Made by a program: the position numbers and the translations under genes. Source: Physcia stellaris (Eukaryota > Ascomycota > Lecanoromycetes > Caliciales > Physciaceae). Taken from it: a stretch of DNA of 64,000 nucleotides. Where the stretch lies: assembly GCA_018902385.1 (NCBI GenBank), contig JABSSW010000054.1:248001-312000 (forward strand), in the 5' to 3' direction. This document shows positions 12,801 to 24,241 of the stretch, one piece after another. Position 1 is the first letter of the stretch. The number at the start of each line of letters is the position of its first letter. Under the pieces are notes generated by a model. That model did not search any database, was not told where the DNA came from, and saw nothing but the letters and a program-made list of their open reading frames with translations.

Positions 12801-13807
12801 CAATTCGGTCCAGTTCCTACACCTCCACAGCAGCGAGATCAGGCACGGGGTCACAAGCGGTCCAACACCCTGGGTAATCTCTTGGGTAGATCTGGCTCCG
12901 TCTTCGGTAGTAGATCGCAATCGCAGTCACAGCAAAGTCAAGAACAAAGATCACAACAAGAGAAACGGTACCCTCCAACAAGCATGAAGACTCCTATCGC
13001 ATCAGATAGCCCTCGTCAATCCACAGATTCACGTCGACCGTCCTTTAGCTTTGGAAGGAAAACCAGTGACTATAAAAGGAACAATGATCTCTCCAAGCAG
13101 GAAAAGCCTCGAAGATTTTCCCTCCTGCCAGCTTCATTCTCTTTGAAGAATCTTACCGGATCGAGCAAAGATCAACCTTCAGCGGGTGGATTGCCCAACT
13201 CCGAGCGGAGGCCATCAACAACGCAACAACTGCCTCAGAGCCGGGGGCAGTCTCGGCCACAGACTATGGCCTACAGTCGAGGTCAAAGTCGCTCGAACAG
13301 CTATCGTAATGACCACTTTGGCCCAACGAGTCACGACGGTCCCAGTGATCGTCGTGATGACGGCGCGCAGCAGTCGCGCAGAAACAATGGATCTTCCCGC
13401 AACGGAGCCCAACAGCAAAAGCAATATGACGATGTCTCATATCAGGAGCCGCAGGAGCCAGTGAGCCCCCTAAGACCCCACAGGGTCAATCGTATCTCCT
13501 AGGAGGTTCCGGCACCCCAACGGATTCGGAGGTTTCACTTGGCGCTGGGCAACATCGACCGGTCTATCCGCCTGGGTTTGATAGTTATGAGAACGACTCC
13601 CGGCCTTCGATGCAGAAGCCCCGTGGCGCACGAGGACCTGCGGTGCTCACGAAGAATCACCGCAAATTCGCGGATGCTTACGAACAGGATCAGGAGCCCG
13701 GTCAGGGAGCCGGGGGGAGCCACGCCGGGTCGAGCGGAGCAGCGAGGAGAGTCATGGACTTTTTCCGACGACGCGGCAAAGCAAGAGCCGGGGACGACAG
13801 AATGTGA
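9877..13807 (+). CDS. kin4: Kin4/Ppk1-like serine/threonine protein kinase with an apparent frame break near the 3' end
   Basis: The start is the ATG at 9877. Introns are 11557-11615 (59 bp) and probably 11911-12018 (108 bp, in frame, so retention would also be readable). A low-complexity Ser/Gln/Pro-rich N-terminus of about 330 residues precedes the kinase domain (about residues 335-630), with GEGEFGKV, VAIK, HRDLKLENLL, DFGFAN and CGSPCYAAPE. The insert DEISEEIEYNLANRDY before activation loop TSCGSP and the phrase GYLPFDDDPANPEGDN are typical of fungal Kin4/Frk1-like kinases, which guard spindle position in yeast. A long disordered Gln/Ser/Arg-rich tail follows. The frame closes at 13500-13502. 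A second frame continues through SYLLGGSGTPTDSEV to VMDFFRRRGKARAG, ending at 13805-13807, which looks like the true C-terminus. The shift maps to a run of five C at 13466-13470. Confidence 0.88.
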
Positions 13808-15005
13808 TACACTTGGTGATTAGGCAATATCACTAATCGCAAGGCCCGGCAACGGCGACAGCAAACATCTTTTAGGGCACACTTCCGCCCCTTGCTTGGT
13901 TGGCTTCCAATAATTCTGGATAGGATGAAGAGGTTGATTGTGTGCATGTTCGCAGGTGCTTGGGTTGGGGAAAAGAGCGAAAGCTCGCTATTACGATTCC
14001 CGTGCGGCCAGCAGGCCTTTTCCCAAAGATTCTCCTCAGCATCGGCGCTTCAGGTAGGGGGTATAAGACAGCGGGCGAGGGAGGGCACTGTAATTGGGAT
14101 GCGATTGGAAGCTTTGATACCTAACATGATTCATGTCGCGAGCATCTCAGGCGGTTTCGCAGCTCAAAGGAAGTTGCCCTGTAACTTAGAATTGTATTGG
14201 AGGGCGAAAGACCAGAAAGCTTGGCGATGCAGCGGTCCGTCATACAGAAGGTGAGATAATTGTATTTTGACGTCTAGAGTAGCCCTGTATCAACTCTTCA
14301 AGGTAGTCGGTCCGATTAGTAAGTCGGTCCTCTCCTATTGTTGACCTGAGCGTTATTCCATGCCCGTAAGGTACTCCCGTCCTCTTTAGAGCTCCGAGTC
14401 GATCAAGGATTGGTCCTAATACCCCGCAATATCTAGCTGCAAAAGGGTGGGGTAGCGCCAGCTGCTTTGGAAATGTACTTGCTCCCCTTGATCGGATTGT
14501 TTTAGCTTCCATTCTTCGCTCATCTGACATAATATGGCATCAAAGTGATTGGCATGTCACCCTTCCGATGCCGTTGAGGGACAGGGGAATTGCTCCCGAG
14601 CGAGCATCATCAAGCATCATCCTGCATTCTCAACCAGACTCCTATCCAGCACCGGACCGAATAGCATATCCAGTCAGGTACAAGCGGACAAGCATCCGCC
14701 ACCTGGTCCCTAAGCTTCTGCGCTTCCAAGAACCTCGAAGACTTTTCTCCGCACTTACCACATCGCGCTACCCTCAAGTGTCACCCTGCACAGTTTCGGT
14801 TCATATGGAGATCATCGTCATTGCCTGCAATTCGGGTCAAAGCTTGATAAATAAGAATGGGGGCCCTCTGGCGTTGCTTCCAGCAGATCTTGCTCTATCC
14901 TTCGGCTCCGCATATAGGATTGGTTGGTCCGCAATCCTTTATCATTCTCTCTACCCTCCCTCCCTTTCTCCTAGAAATAAGCACGACTTTGTTTGACCGG
15001 GCGCC
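13808..15005. other. Intergenic, upstream of the alpha-glucosidase
   Basis: About 1.2 kb with no supported gene. Frames of 60-140 codons occur on both strands but show no recognisable domain. The last 60 bp before the start at 15006 are pyrimidine-rich (around 14940-14975), consistent with a leader. The promoter of the secreted alpha-glucosidase should lie here. Confidence 0.5.
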
Positions 15006-18000
15006 ATGCCTCGATTGAAGCTCATTCGTCACCATCTTCTACTGCGTTTGGCTCTTTCGCTCAGCACACTTACCGCCGCACAGAGCCCCGATGTCGAGAC
15101 CACATCATCTAGCTCTGGCAGCCAAAGCCTTCTCGGGGCTACCTCTCCGGCCGCATTGCCTACTGTGTCTAGCTCTCCTGTAGCAACCATCGACGGTACA
15201 ATTTCGACCTTTAGACCTATTTTCACGGTGCCGCCAGCTGCCGACCTCGGGGCCGTTCTGCTTCCCAATATCAATGATCCGCAAGCGGTTGATGCACAGG
15301 CTGTTTGCCCGGGCTATGAAGCGTCAGATCTCTCCAAAACACCTTATGGGTTATCGGCCACCTTGAAATTGGCGGGCGACCCATGCAATGCTTATGGCAC
15401 AGACATTGAAACGTTGAACCTGACGGTAGAGTACCAATCGGCAGACCGCTTGTCCATCAGAATTACCCCTGCAATCGTTGATGCGTCCAACGTAACTCAA
15501 TACATCCTACCCACTCGATTCATCCACCAACCTACAAGGGATCCCGATGCCGATATGACAAGCTTGACCAGCGATCTCAATTTCGTCTGGAGTAATAACC
15601 CTTCATTTTCTTTTACAGTTTTCCGTGTATCAACAGGCGATGTACTTTTCTCTACGGAGGGCAAGAAGTTGGTCTTCGAGAATCAATTTGTCGAATTTGC
15701 GAGCAGCCTGCCAGAGAATTATAATCTCTATGGCTTGGGAGAAACTATCCATGGTTTGAGATTAGGTAATAATTTTACAAAAACCATCTACGCCGCGGAT
15801 GCTGCAGATCCGATTGATGCGTAAGTTGATATTTCGGCTGTTAGGTACACATTTGCTTATCGACTATAGGAACATATATGGCTCTGATCCGTTCTACCTT
15901 GATACAAGATATTACGAATCTGATGCGATGGGAAACCTCACACTAATTACGTCCAATGCGACGAATGCGTCAGCTGATTATATTTCTTACTCTCACGGCA
16001 TTTATAATCGTAATGCACATGGTCAGGAAATACTGCTACGTCCATCCAACATTACATGGCGGTCATTGGGAGGGAGTATCGACCTATATGTGTACGCCGG
16101 TCCGACACAGCCAGATGTGACTTCCGCTTGGCAAAAGAGTGCCATTGGCCTTCCAGCGATGCAGCAATATTTCACGTTTGGCTTTCATCAATGCAGGTGG
16201 GGCTATGCAAACTGGTCACAGCTACAAGAGGTCGTGGATAATTATGAACGATTTGGGATACCTCTTGAGAACATATGGTTCGTTGGTTGATCAAGTACAA
16301 TGACTGGCAAAGCTAACGGCTGTCTAGGACTGACATTGATTACATGAACCAGTACAGAGACTTTGACAACGATGCAAATACCTTTGGCTACAGTGAAGGG
16401 GAGACTTTTCTTTCGAATCTTCATGCAAGTGGGCGACATTATATCCCCATCATCGACTCGGCAATATATGTGCCCAACCCTAACAATGCGAGCGACAAGT
16501 ATGATTCCCCTTTCCCTCACAAGCAGTATCACTGACATACTTCCAGCTATACTACGTTCAACAACGGAAATGAGACAGACTCCTTCATGCTTAACCCGGA
16601 TGGGAGTCTGTACATCGGTGAGGTTTGGCCAGGCTACACGGTTTTCCCTGATTGGCTTGGTCCTGGTGCCAATCAGTGGTGGGTCAATGAGATGACGAAT
16701 TATCATTCCAAAGTCGCCTTTGACGGCGCCTGGATCGACATGTCCGAAGTTTCAAGCTTTTGCGTTGGAAGCTGTGGTTCAGGAAACATCACAATGAACC
16801 CGGTACATCCAGGATTCCAATTGCCGGGTGAACCCGGCGCTGTGATTTACAATTATCCCGAAGGCTTCAATCTCACAAATGCAACCGAAGCCGCCTCAGC
16901 TGCATCGGCGTCTTCAAGCCAAGCAGCGGCATCTTCAACGGCTGGAGCGGACAGCGCTTCATCAACCTCCACGAGTTACCTCCGTACTATCCCAACGCCA
17001 GGTGTCCGAGATATCAACCATCCTCCGTATGTCATCAACAATATCCAAGGTGATCTGGCCGTGCATGCCGTATCCCCCAATGCTACTCACCACGATGGCA
17101 CCGTCGAATATGATGTCCACAATCTGTTTGGCCACCAAATCCTCAACGCGACCTACCAAGCTCTCCTTGCTGCGATTCCGGGCAAACGGCCTTTCATCAT
17201 CGGTCGCTCGACCTTCTCCGGCTCCGGGAAATGGGCCGGTCACTGGGGCGGCGACAACACCTCTTTGTTCGCATACATGTTCTTCTCCATCCCGCAAGCC
17301 CTCTCCTTCTCCCTCTTCGGCATCCCCATGTTCGGCGTCGACACCTGTGGCTTCCAAGGCAACTCGGACGAAGAGCTCTGCAACCGCTGGATGCAACTCT
17401 CCGCCTTCTTCCCCTTCTACCGCAACCACAACACCCTGACGGCGCACCCGCAAGAAGCCTACGTCTGGGCCTCGGTCATCGACGCCAGCAAAACCGCCAT
17501 GAACATCCGCTACCAGCTCCTGCCTTACATGTACACTCTATTCCATCTAGCGCACAACACCGGCTCCACCGTGATGCGGGCCCTGGCATGGGAATTCCCA
17601 AAAGACCCCTCCCTCGCCTCGGCAGACCGCCAATTCTTCCTCGGCCCCGCCATCCTCGTCACGCCCGTCCTCGCGCAAGGCGCCACCTCCGTGGACGGCG
17701 TCTTCCCCGGCAGCGGCAAAGGCACAGTCTACTACGACTGGTACACGCAAACGCGCATCTCCGCCCACGCGGGCGAAAACGTCACCATCCCCGCTCCCTT
17801 GGGGCACATCCCCGTCTACATCCGCGGCGGCCACGTGCTGCCCGTGCAAGAACCCGCGCTCACGACCCGCGACAGCCGCCGCAATCCGTGGGGCCTGCTC
17901 GCCGCGCTGTCACCCCAGGGCACGGCCGCTGGCTCGCTGTATGTCGATGATGGGGAGAGCGTGGCCCCGAACGCGACGCTGTATGTCCAGTTCAGCGTTG

Positions 18001-18239
18001 CGGGCGGTGCGCTGTATGCGAGTCCGAGGGGCGCGTACGTGGATAGTCATCCCTTGGCGAATGTCACTGTCATGGGCGTGGCGAGTGCGCCGAAGGGAAA
18101 TGTGACGCTGAATGGGACTCCTGTGGGGCCGGAGGGCGTGAGGTATAATGGTACGAGTCAGGTGCTGAGTGTTACTGGGCTGAGGAATATGACGGCTGAG
18201 GGGGCGTGGAGCGGGGAGTGGGTGCTTAGATGGGGATGA
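15006..18239 (+). CDS. Secreted alpha-glucosidase, glycoside hydrolase family 31
   Basis: Four exons: 15006-15820, 15870-16277, 16328-16498 and 16547-18239, with introns of 48-50 bp, giving about 1028 residues. A signal peptide (LLLRLALSLSTLTAAQS) starts the protein, and many N-x-S/T sites agree with secretion. The GH31 catalytic domain shows the nucleophile Asp529 in WIDMSE and the acid/base Asp701 in HWGGDN. Substrate-site motifs include YMNQYRDF and FFPFYRNHN. A low-complexity Ala/Ser insert (about residues 575-610) sits between the two catalytic stretches. The enzyme releases glucose from maltose and malto-oligosaccharides and resembles AgdA-type mould alpha-glucosidases. The 16278 donor is GTTCGT, not the usual GTRAGT, but the frame and family sequence (ENIW-TDIDYM) require it. 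From about 17250 onward the gene has strongly GC-rich third positions. Confidence 0.95.
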
Positions 18240-18843
18240 ACTGGGGTTGGGATGGGAGTGGGGGTTCTGACGGTGTAAGATGATCAAGGATGATTATGGA
18301 TGTTGGATACTATCCAAGGATTTGGGGATAGAAACAAATCAAGACGAGTTGGAATTTGAATCACTGTATATAGCACCAAAACGAAAGATGGTCTACATCT
18401 ACATGAAACCGACCTCTACGTAAAAAACATCCACACCTCAAATAAAATTATCAGCCTATGTTTGTCGAGGCTGTCACGACTCGGGAATGATAAGCTAGGT
18501 AGAATACACCAGACATCCACAACACAAACACACTACTATTACGACTTCAGAAACCGAATTGCCACGGATCACAGAAAAACCTCAATCAAGCTAGCCCACT
18601 CAAAATGAAAGCTAGGTAAGTACTCAACGGGTTCGGCTTCATTTTTCGAGGAAGGATAGAAAGCGTGCTGCATTACTCTAATGATACCGATACCATGCTA
18701 CCCACTCACTGGCTGACTTGCACTTCCCATTCGCAAACGCCCCGAAACCCATGTCTACACTCCACAGCAATGCAATCCCATATCAACAAATCCCCAAAGG
18801 CTGGACATCACCAGCTGTACAAATCCCCACCTTCTCAAGCGCC
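18240..18843. other. Intergenic between convergent 3' ends
   Basis: About 600 bp between the 3' ends of the alpha-glucosidase and the laccase-like gene. AATAAA at 18441 on the + strand is a plausible polyadenylation signal for the alpha-glucosidase. No coding frame is supported. Confidence 0.5.
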
Positions 18844-20914
18844 TCATATTTGATACTCGGCTGGGATCTCCGGCCAAGCATCCACACCGTCCATCATCGT
18901 CATCGCCATCCCACCCGACAGATGCGTCGAAATATGGCAATGCAGGTACCAAGCTCCCGGATTGACGACGTGATATCTGAATACGACCCATGCAGGACCC
19001 CGCAGTACTGATGGTGTGGTGAAACTGTCCCTAAGCGGGGGGGTCTTGAGGTTGAAGCTCTGGGGAATATACTTCATCGCTGTCGCGACGTCGGTGTAGT
19101 TGAAGACGCCATCGCCAGCACCGATGATGTAGGCTTTATTGCTGTGCTTGTGAACAGGGTGGGCGGGCTGCGCTGGCGCAGCGTCATTGAGGACTACTTG
19201 CATGACAATGTCTACCCAGGTGCCGTTCTTGGTTCGGATGATCAGTGAGTTGTTGTTCGCAGCAGCTCCATTGGGATTGAACAGGAGCGGAGCATTGTAG
19301 TCTCTGTCTTCTGGGTAAGTGGCGTTGCCGCTAAGGGTCCACGCATAATTTGCACCCAGGCGACCGAACTTCAGAATGTGGGTGGCATCGGCTGTAGGCG
19401 CAGGTGCAGAGGCTGGGAAAGGCAAAAGCTTCTTGGTATCGAGAGGGACAACGTCAGCAGAAACATTGAGGCCAGCGTAGTTGATGTAAGGCTTCGATTG
19501 CGTAGTGTTGTTCTTGGTTGTCGAAGTACTGTATCCGTGGGTAGTGTTGGTATAACGAAGAGTTGCAAAGCCAGCGAGAATCTGATCCGCAGCTTGATTG
19601 GCAACTCGGATGGTGTAATCTCCTGCTGGTTTGTCGAGTTTGACCATGGCCGAATAGCGTTCACCATTGTACATGAATATAGTGTCGGCAGGCTGAGGTT
19701 GGATGTAGGCACCATCGACAGCATAGATGTACATTGGATGCTCGTCTATCGAGACAACAGGGGTTTTGACGCTCATAGCGCTGATCCAATGGATGCTCGC
19801 CCAACCGTTTTGCGCATCAACGAGGATGACCTCATTGCTTCCGTTTGTAGCTTTGCATCCATCATTCAAATCCGCTGGAACTTTTGAAATGTTGCTTATG
19901 AAGTGCAAGCCTTGATCAAGCGCCTTGGGAGTCGGAGGTGTACAGCCGCGATCACTGACAAAAGAGCCATTGAGAAGCTTCAGGAGCGGGGGTAATGTCA
20001 AATTGTTCAATAGTGCTTGAGGCTGGCAGTTCACAGAGCCTTTCCCGTTTATTAATAAGCTGTCTAGGCAACTATTGAGACGTGAGCATATGTGCTACAG
20101 CTTGACACAAGCTTACTGACAAGAGATCAAGGTTCGAATTGCGTTCTGCGGCCGCATATTCTTCTGATGTGAAATGATCCCAATCGGAGAGCATGACGAG
20201 TGTAGGATTGTACTCGAGTCTATTCATAGCGGCAAGATCTCTGCTGTTGTTCGTGATCTGCGAGAACGGTGTCACCGTACCGGGCGGAGGACTGTACAAT
20301 GTGCATTAATAAAAACACTGATATGACAGCTAGATCGTTGCTTACCGGATGAGTAGGGGGCCGTATAGGCCATCCTGAATCTGTCCTCTGGCGTGGCCGT
20401 GGTACCTAGAAGGATATTAGACTTGCCATGCTTGTTCTACGATCATCGACTGACCAGTAAGTGCCAAATTGCGTCGCCGTCCACTTGTAGGTGAAGCTCG
20501 ACCCAGGAGCGATGGGCTTTTGTGAAAGCCCAGGAACACCGTCAGACCACGGAGTACCACTTTGTCTGATGATTCATTTAGCATAAAACGGAAGGCAAGT
20601 TGATCAAACTTACTCTATTCCATGGAAATGGATGGTGGTGTCGAATGGCATGTGGTTGTGAACCACGAACTGCAGCGAGATTAGCCTCGTGTGAAGCGCT
20701 GTATCCTCTCATTGTCACCAACCTCAACGTTATCACCATAGTCCAGCGTCAACTGAGGCCCTGGGAATTGTCCATTGGTGAAGATCATCTCCCTCGATTG
20801 GCCATCTGGAGCACCTTGATCCCATGTAACATTGATTTCGAAATGGACGTTCGCGCATAGCGAACGGGTGGCGGCAGCCAGTAGCCAGAAGGCTGGGAAC
20901 TGCTTGATGAACAT
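18844..20914 (-). CDS. Multicopper oxidase, ascomycete pigment-type laccase (Abr2/yA-like)
   Basis: Six exons: 20914-20723, 20669-20614, 20565-20455, 20405-20346, 20291-20121 and 20071-18844. The five introns are 48-54 bp and the protein is 605 residues. A signal peptide (MFIKQFPAFWLLAAATRSLC) precedes three cupredoxin domains. Copper ligands lie in all four signature regions: His78/His80 (IHFHG), His122/His124 (YHGHARG), His501/504/506 (HPVHKH) and His574-Cys575-His576 with His580 (HCHISTH). The residue ten after the Cys is Met585, so the type-1 copper probably has an axial Met, unlike typical high-potential laccases. The DGVDAWPEIP ending resembles conidial pigment oxidases. It probably oxidises phenolic or naphthol pigment precursors outside the cell. 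No polyketide synthase is nearby, so a pigment role is inferred. Donor GTCAGT is used twice. Confidence 0.93.
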
Positions 20915-21626
20915 AATGGTTATGGGATAACTGACTCAAATGCAGTGCTCGAACTGGAGCGAATGGCGGATGTAAAGAGAGGAGGACCGTGGCAGAGGCA
21001 GCAACATATACCTCGACAACCGGCGTCTGGCAGTCGCGACCCAGTCTAAAGGGCTTGGTATCAAATGCAGATCCATAGAAGGGCAAAGCAATCGTCATCA
21101 AGGAGGTAAGAGTGATCCAGCGGAACGCTAGTTTAAGGTTTCTGGATGGGCAGGAGCAGGCCAGATCAAGGCGGCGACAGAGCATCGTAGTGTCATTAAA
21201 CCGTTTGCAGCCCAATACTGTAGGGTCCGGGATGCGGATGGGTATATTGGAAGTACTTCTGGGCCTCTATTCAGTCACCGATGCTTGCGTCGTTATTGGT
21301 GGTCCAATCAATTTGACGCGAAGCTTGCTGTGTAACTCGGTAACCGACAGGTCTAGTGGCAAGCCATGAATCCTTGCACCTGAACATGGTGCCAAGCCGA
21401 TACTCACGAAGAAAGACATGACAGTGCTTCCGCGCATTTGCAGCTATCCAGAGGGTCTTGTGTCGTTGGGTGCACATACGCGGATGTTTGTACGAGTATG
21501 AATACTAGTAGGCTCGTAGGATCGCAGGATGGTCCGGGAATAAAATTACCTTACCTAATCAGCCGGGTAAGGCAGAACGCCCCGCAAGGCAGATCGAGTG
21601 ATCGACGGGCTTGCCTCGTTTGTCTC
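20915..21626. promoter_or_regulatory. Laccase upstream region
   Basis: About 710 bp between the laccase start and the 3' end of the carbamoyltransferase gene, both on the minus strand. It should contain the laccase promoter. A short inverted repeat (CCTTACC at about 21550, GGTAAGG at about 21566) lies close to the 3' end of the upstream gene. Its meaning is unclear. No further gene is supported. Confidence 0.45.
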
Positions 21627-22681
21627 TCATTTGCTTCCTTTCTCAACTCTTGACGGCAACACCAAAGCAAGCAAAGCCATCCGGACGTATAGTCCATACC
21701 TCATCTACTCGTTCATCAGCTGCAGCACTCTGTACCAGAAAGCTGTCCAAACTCACCTGTCTAAAATACGCTGCTCTTGAGTCACCGTCGACGTCCGCAA
21801 CAATCTCCTTATTCCTCGGCAGCGGATGCATGAGAGCCATGGTCTTCTTGGCATGCTTCATGACACTCCTGTCGACAACGAAAGAATCTTTGACTCTTTC
21901 GTAGAGCTTTAGGTCCGTGAAGCGTTCTTTCTGAACTCGGGTGCAATAGAGCACGTCGCTCTGGCCTACTAGATAAGGGTAGAGCTCGTTGCTATTGGTA
22001 CCTAGCTGTCCGCGCGTCTTGATCTGGTTGAGCAGTTGCGCAGGCGCCTCAAGACTGGGCGGAGAACAGAAATTGATGGTGACGTCAAAGTGCTTGAGAA
22101 GCTCGCAGAGTGAATGGACTGTGCGCCCGTACTTGAGGTCGCCCACGAAAGTAATAGTCAGCCCGTTGACCCTGCCGAGTTCTTGGCGGATGGTGAAAAG
22201 GTCAAGCAAGGCCTGGGTTGGATGTTCCTTCGCGCCGTTGCCACCATTTATTAGGCACAGGTGAGAAGCGCGCTGCGATATCTGGGCCTTCCTCGTCTGG
22301 ATGCCGGAGGACGATGGCATCTGTATAGCATGCGATCGTACGAATAGTATCCTCCAATGATTCCCCTTTCTGCGAGCTGGAAAAGGCCTCGTTTACGATC
22401 GTCATTTGGCCCCCGACTCTCTTCATTGCCGAATCGAAAGAATTCAACGTTCGAGTCGATGGCTCGTAGAAAATTTCGCCCAAGACACGTCGTTTGAGGA
22501 CGTCGACACCACCGTCTTCTTGGACGGCGAGGCACATCAGCTCAGTGACTGTGAAGAGCTCGTGCAACTCGGAAGGGCCAAATTGCGTGACTGACAACAC
22601 ATGCTTGCCTTTGAAGGATGAATTGCGAAGTAATTCCTCGAGAGAGGAACCGCCTTTTGGTTGGCTCAGTGGTGAAGACAT
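21627..22681 (-). CDS. Stand-alone aspartate carbamoyltransferase with one apparent frameshift
   Basis: This encodes an ATCase chain of about 330-335 residues, not the multidomain Ura2/pyrABCN protein usual in fungi. The start is ATG at 22681 (MSSPLSQPKGG). A 52-bp intron (21756-21705) leads to the last exon 21704-21627, which encodes MRYGLYVRMALLALVL. Carbamoyl-phosphate and aspartate site motifs are all present: EPSTRT, EHPTQALLDL, YCTRVQKERF and MHPLPR. The frame changes inside the loop just before the HPTQ motif, at about 22248-22253, where family members read PVPIINGG or similar. No acceptable intron explains the change, because the only GT..AG candidate would remove HPTQ. It is therefore either a sequencing or assembly slip or a young pseudogene. 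Its expected reaction is carbamoyl phosphate plus aspartate to carbamoyl-aspartate, the committed step of pyrimidine synthesis. Confidence 0.82.
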
Positions 22682-24241
22682 GTCGATACAAGATAACAAT
22701 GCGTTGTGTGGTAGGATTTTCTGGTGAATGATTGACCTAATCGCGAGCAACGGAGATTCCGCCCAGGTGAGAGGCAAATTTCTCAACAGGATGGCAACGT
22801 CGAACTGTTGACCGGATTAGCGGATACGGTATCGGGTTCCTCCCACGAGGTTGCTGGCAATTCATCTTGTTATGCATACGTTCACTGGTAGTGGTGCTGA
22901 ATTTGGGCGCGCTGCTGTAATTACGTAAATAAGACCTTTTCATCTTACATAATGTAAATTTAGGGTTATTTCCGGGCAAAATATTTTTACAACCTCAAAT
23001 GCCGTCTCAAATAAGGTCAATATTAATCAGGCCTCAAGTGAAGCATCAAATAAGACTTCAATAGAGATGTGACGTAGCTTGTTCGATAAAAAGCAGACCG
23101 CCGATTTTTGTACTTTTGAAATCGATACATGATTTTGAATATACTAAATATTTGTTCAAAAATAAAAATGTTCTCTAAAATTGAAGGGAAAAGTTACTTT
23201 TGCTTTGGTAAGGATTTCACCAAATCTTAAGTACCTTTTCCATTAAGGGTTGAAGCATTTCTTTTTCTTCAATTCTTTTGATTCAACCAAAACACCATAC
23301 ATCGATTTAATTACTTAGCATTTTGCTCACCTGTTTCTATAAACGAGTCTTAACGACAACTTGAGCGTAATTACGTGCTAAAATATAGGGAGATTTCAGC
23401 GCCCGCATCGCTACTATCGTAATACGTTTGCCACCAACCATGCTTGATCGCTGATGCAGTCTTCCCCACGGGAGGTCTTCACCTTATGAATATCACTCCA
23501 TAGACGCAAATTTACCGCTAGAAGTGCGTCCCTTCTTCAGACCAGCCGCCTCTGATTACCCTACTTCTGATGCCGCTTGTACACTTTGAAGTAACTTCGA
23601 TGACACCTCTGCGATAAACTTGGATGTTGCCAAGGAGATCTGCACCTTGCTTCATTAGTATCAGGACAGACATTAGCGGAAGGAGTTGTCCGTTCATTCA
23701 GCGCGTGTTTGACGAAGTAGCTCTTATGTCGAGCGGCATCACCAAAGCCCACGGGATAGTATTTGACTCGAGTTTGAAAGGATTTCAGAATTATCTCTCG
23801 GCTGCACAATCTATATCACGATCTGCAAGCCTTTGACGATCATTGGAAGTACTACAAACTGTGAAAGAGACCATGTGAAAAAGATTGTGAGGTATGAGAC
23901 TCTTTTACCTTATCCTCTACTGGTGCAAGAAGCGATGGTCACCATCATCGAGCAGCAACCCTGTGATAGAAAACACCTGCGCGGGAAATCCGAAACAGTT
24001 AAGTGGAAGAACATCGTTGGTTCGCAACTGTTGGTTCCTACGGTTTAGCCAAGCTCGTTGACAGCGCGCATAAAGCTAGATTACTTGAAAGATTTAGGTA
24101 GTATGCCAATAAGTTTCCCCACTAGGTGGAGGAACGGCGAAAGGCAAAGAGAGACGCACACCAAAGCTTACCTCCAGAGATCCAAATCTGGCTATGGAAG
24201 TATGTACCATCTATCTACGCGCACGAGACCACTGGATCCAT
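22682..24241. other. Gene-free gap with an AT-rich core
   Basis: About 1.56 kb without a supported gene. Positions about 22900-23400 are clearly AT-richer than the surroundings, with long T and A runs. CpC, GpG, ApG and CpT are all still common there, so it does not share the signature of the block beyond 49.9 kb. Two short similar phrases (CCTCAAATGC and CCTCAAGTGA, each followed by TCAAATAAG) lie near 22995 and 23030. I cannot link the stretch to a known element. Confidence 0.45.

Noticed and set aside
21550-21573. Inverted repeat CCTTACC/GGTAAGG as a terminator
   Set aside because: The stem is only 7 bp with a 9-bp loop, and intrinsic hairpin terminators are not used by RNA polymerase II. 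Probably chance.
22202-22260. A GT..AG intron in the ATCase gene that would hide the frameshift
   Set aside because: The only candidate (GTGCCT..CCCAG on the minus strand) would remove the essential HPTQ motif, so it cannot give a working enzyme.
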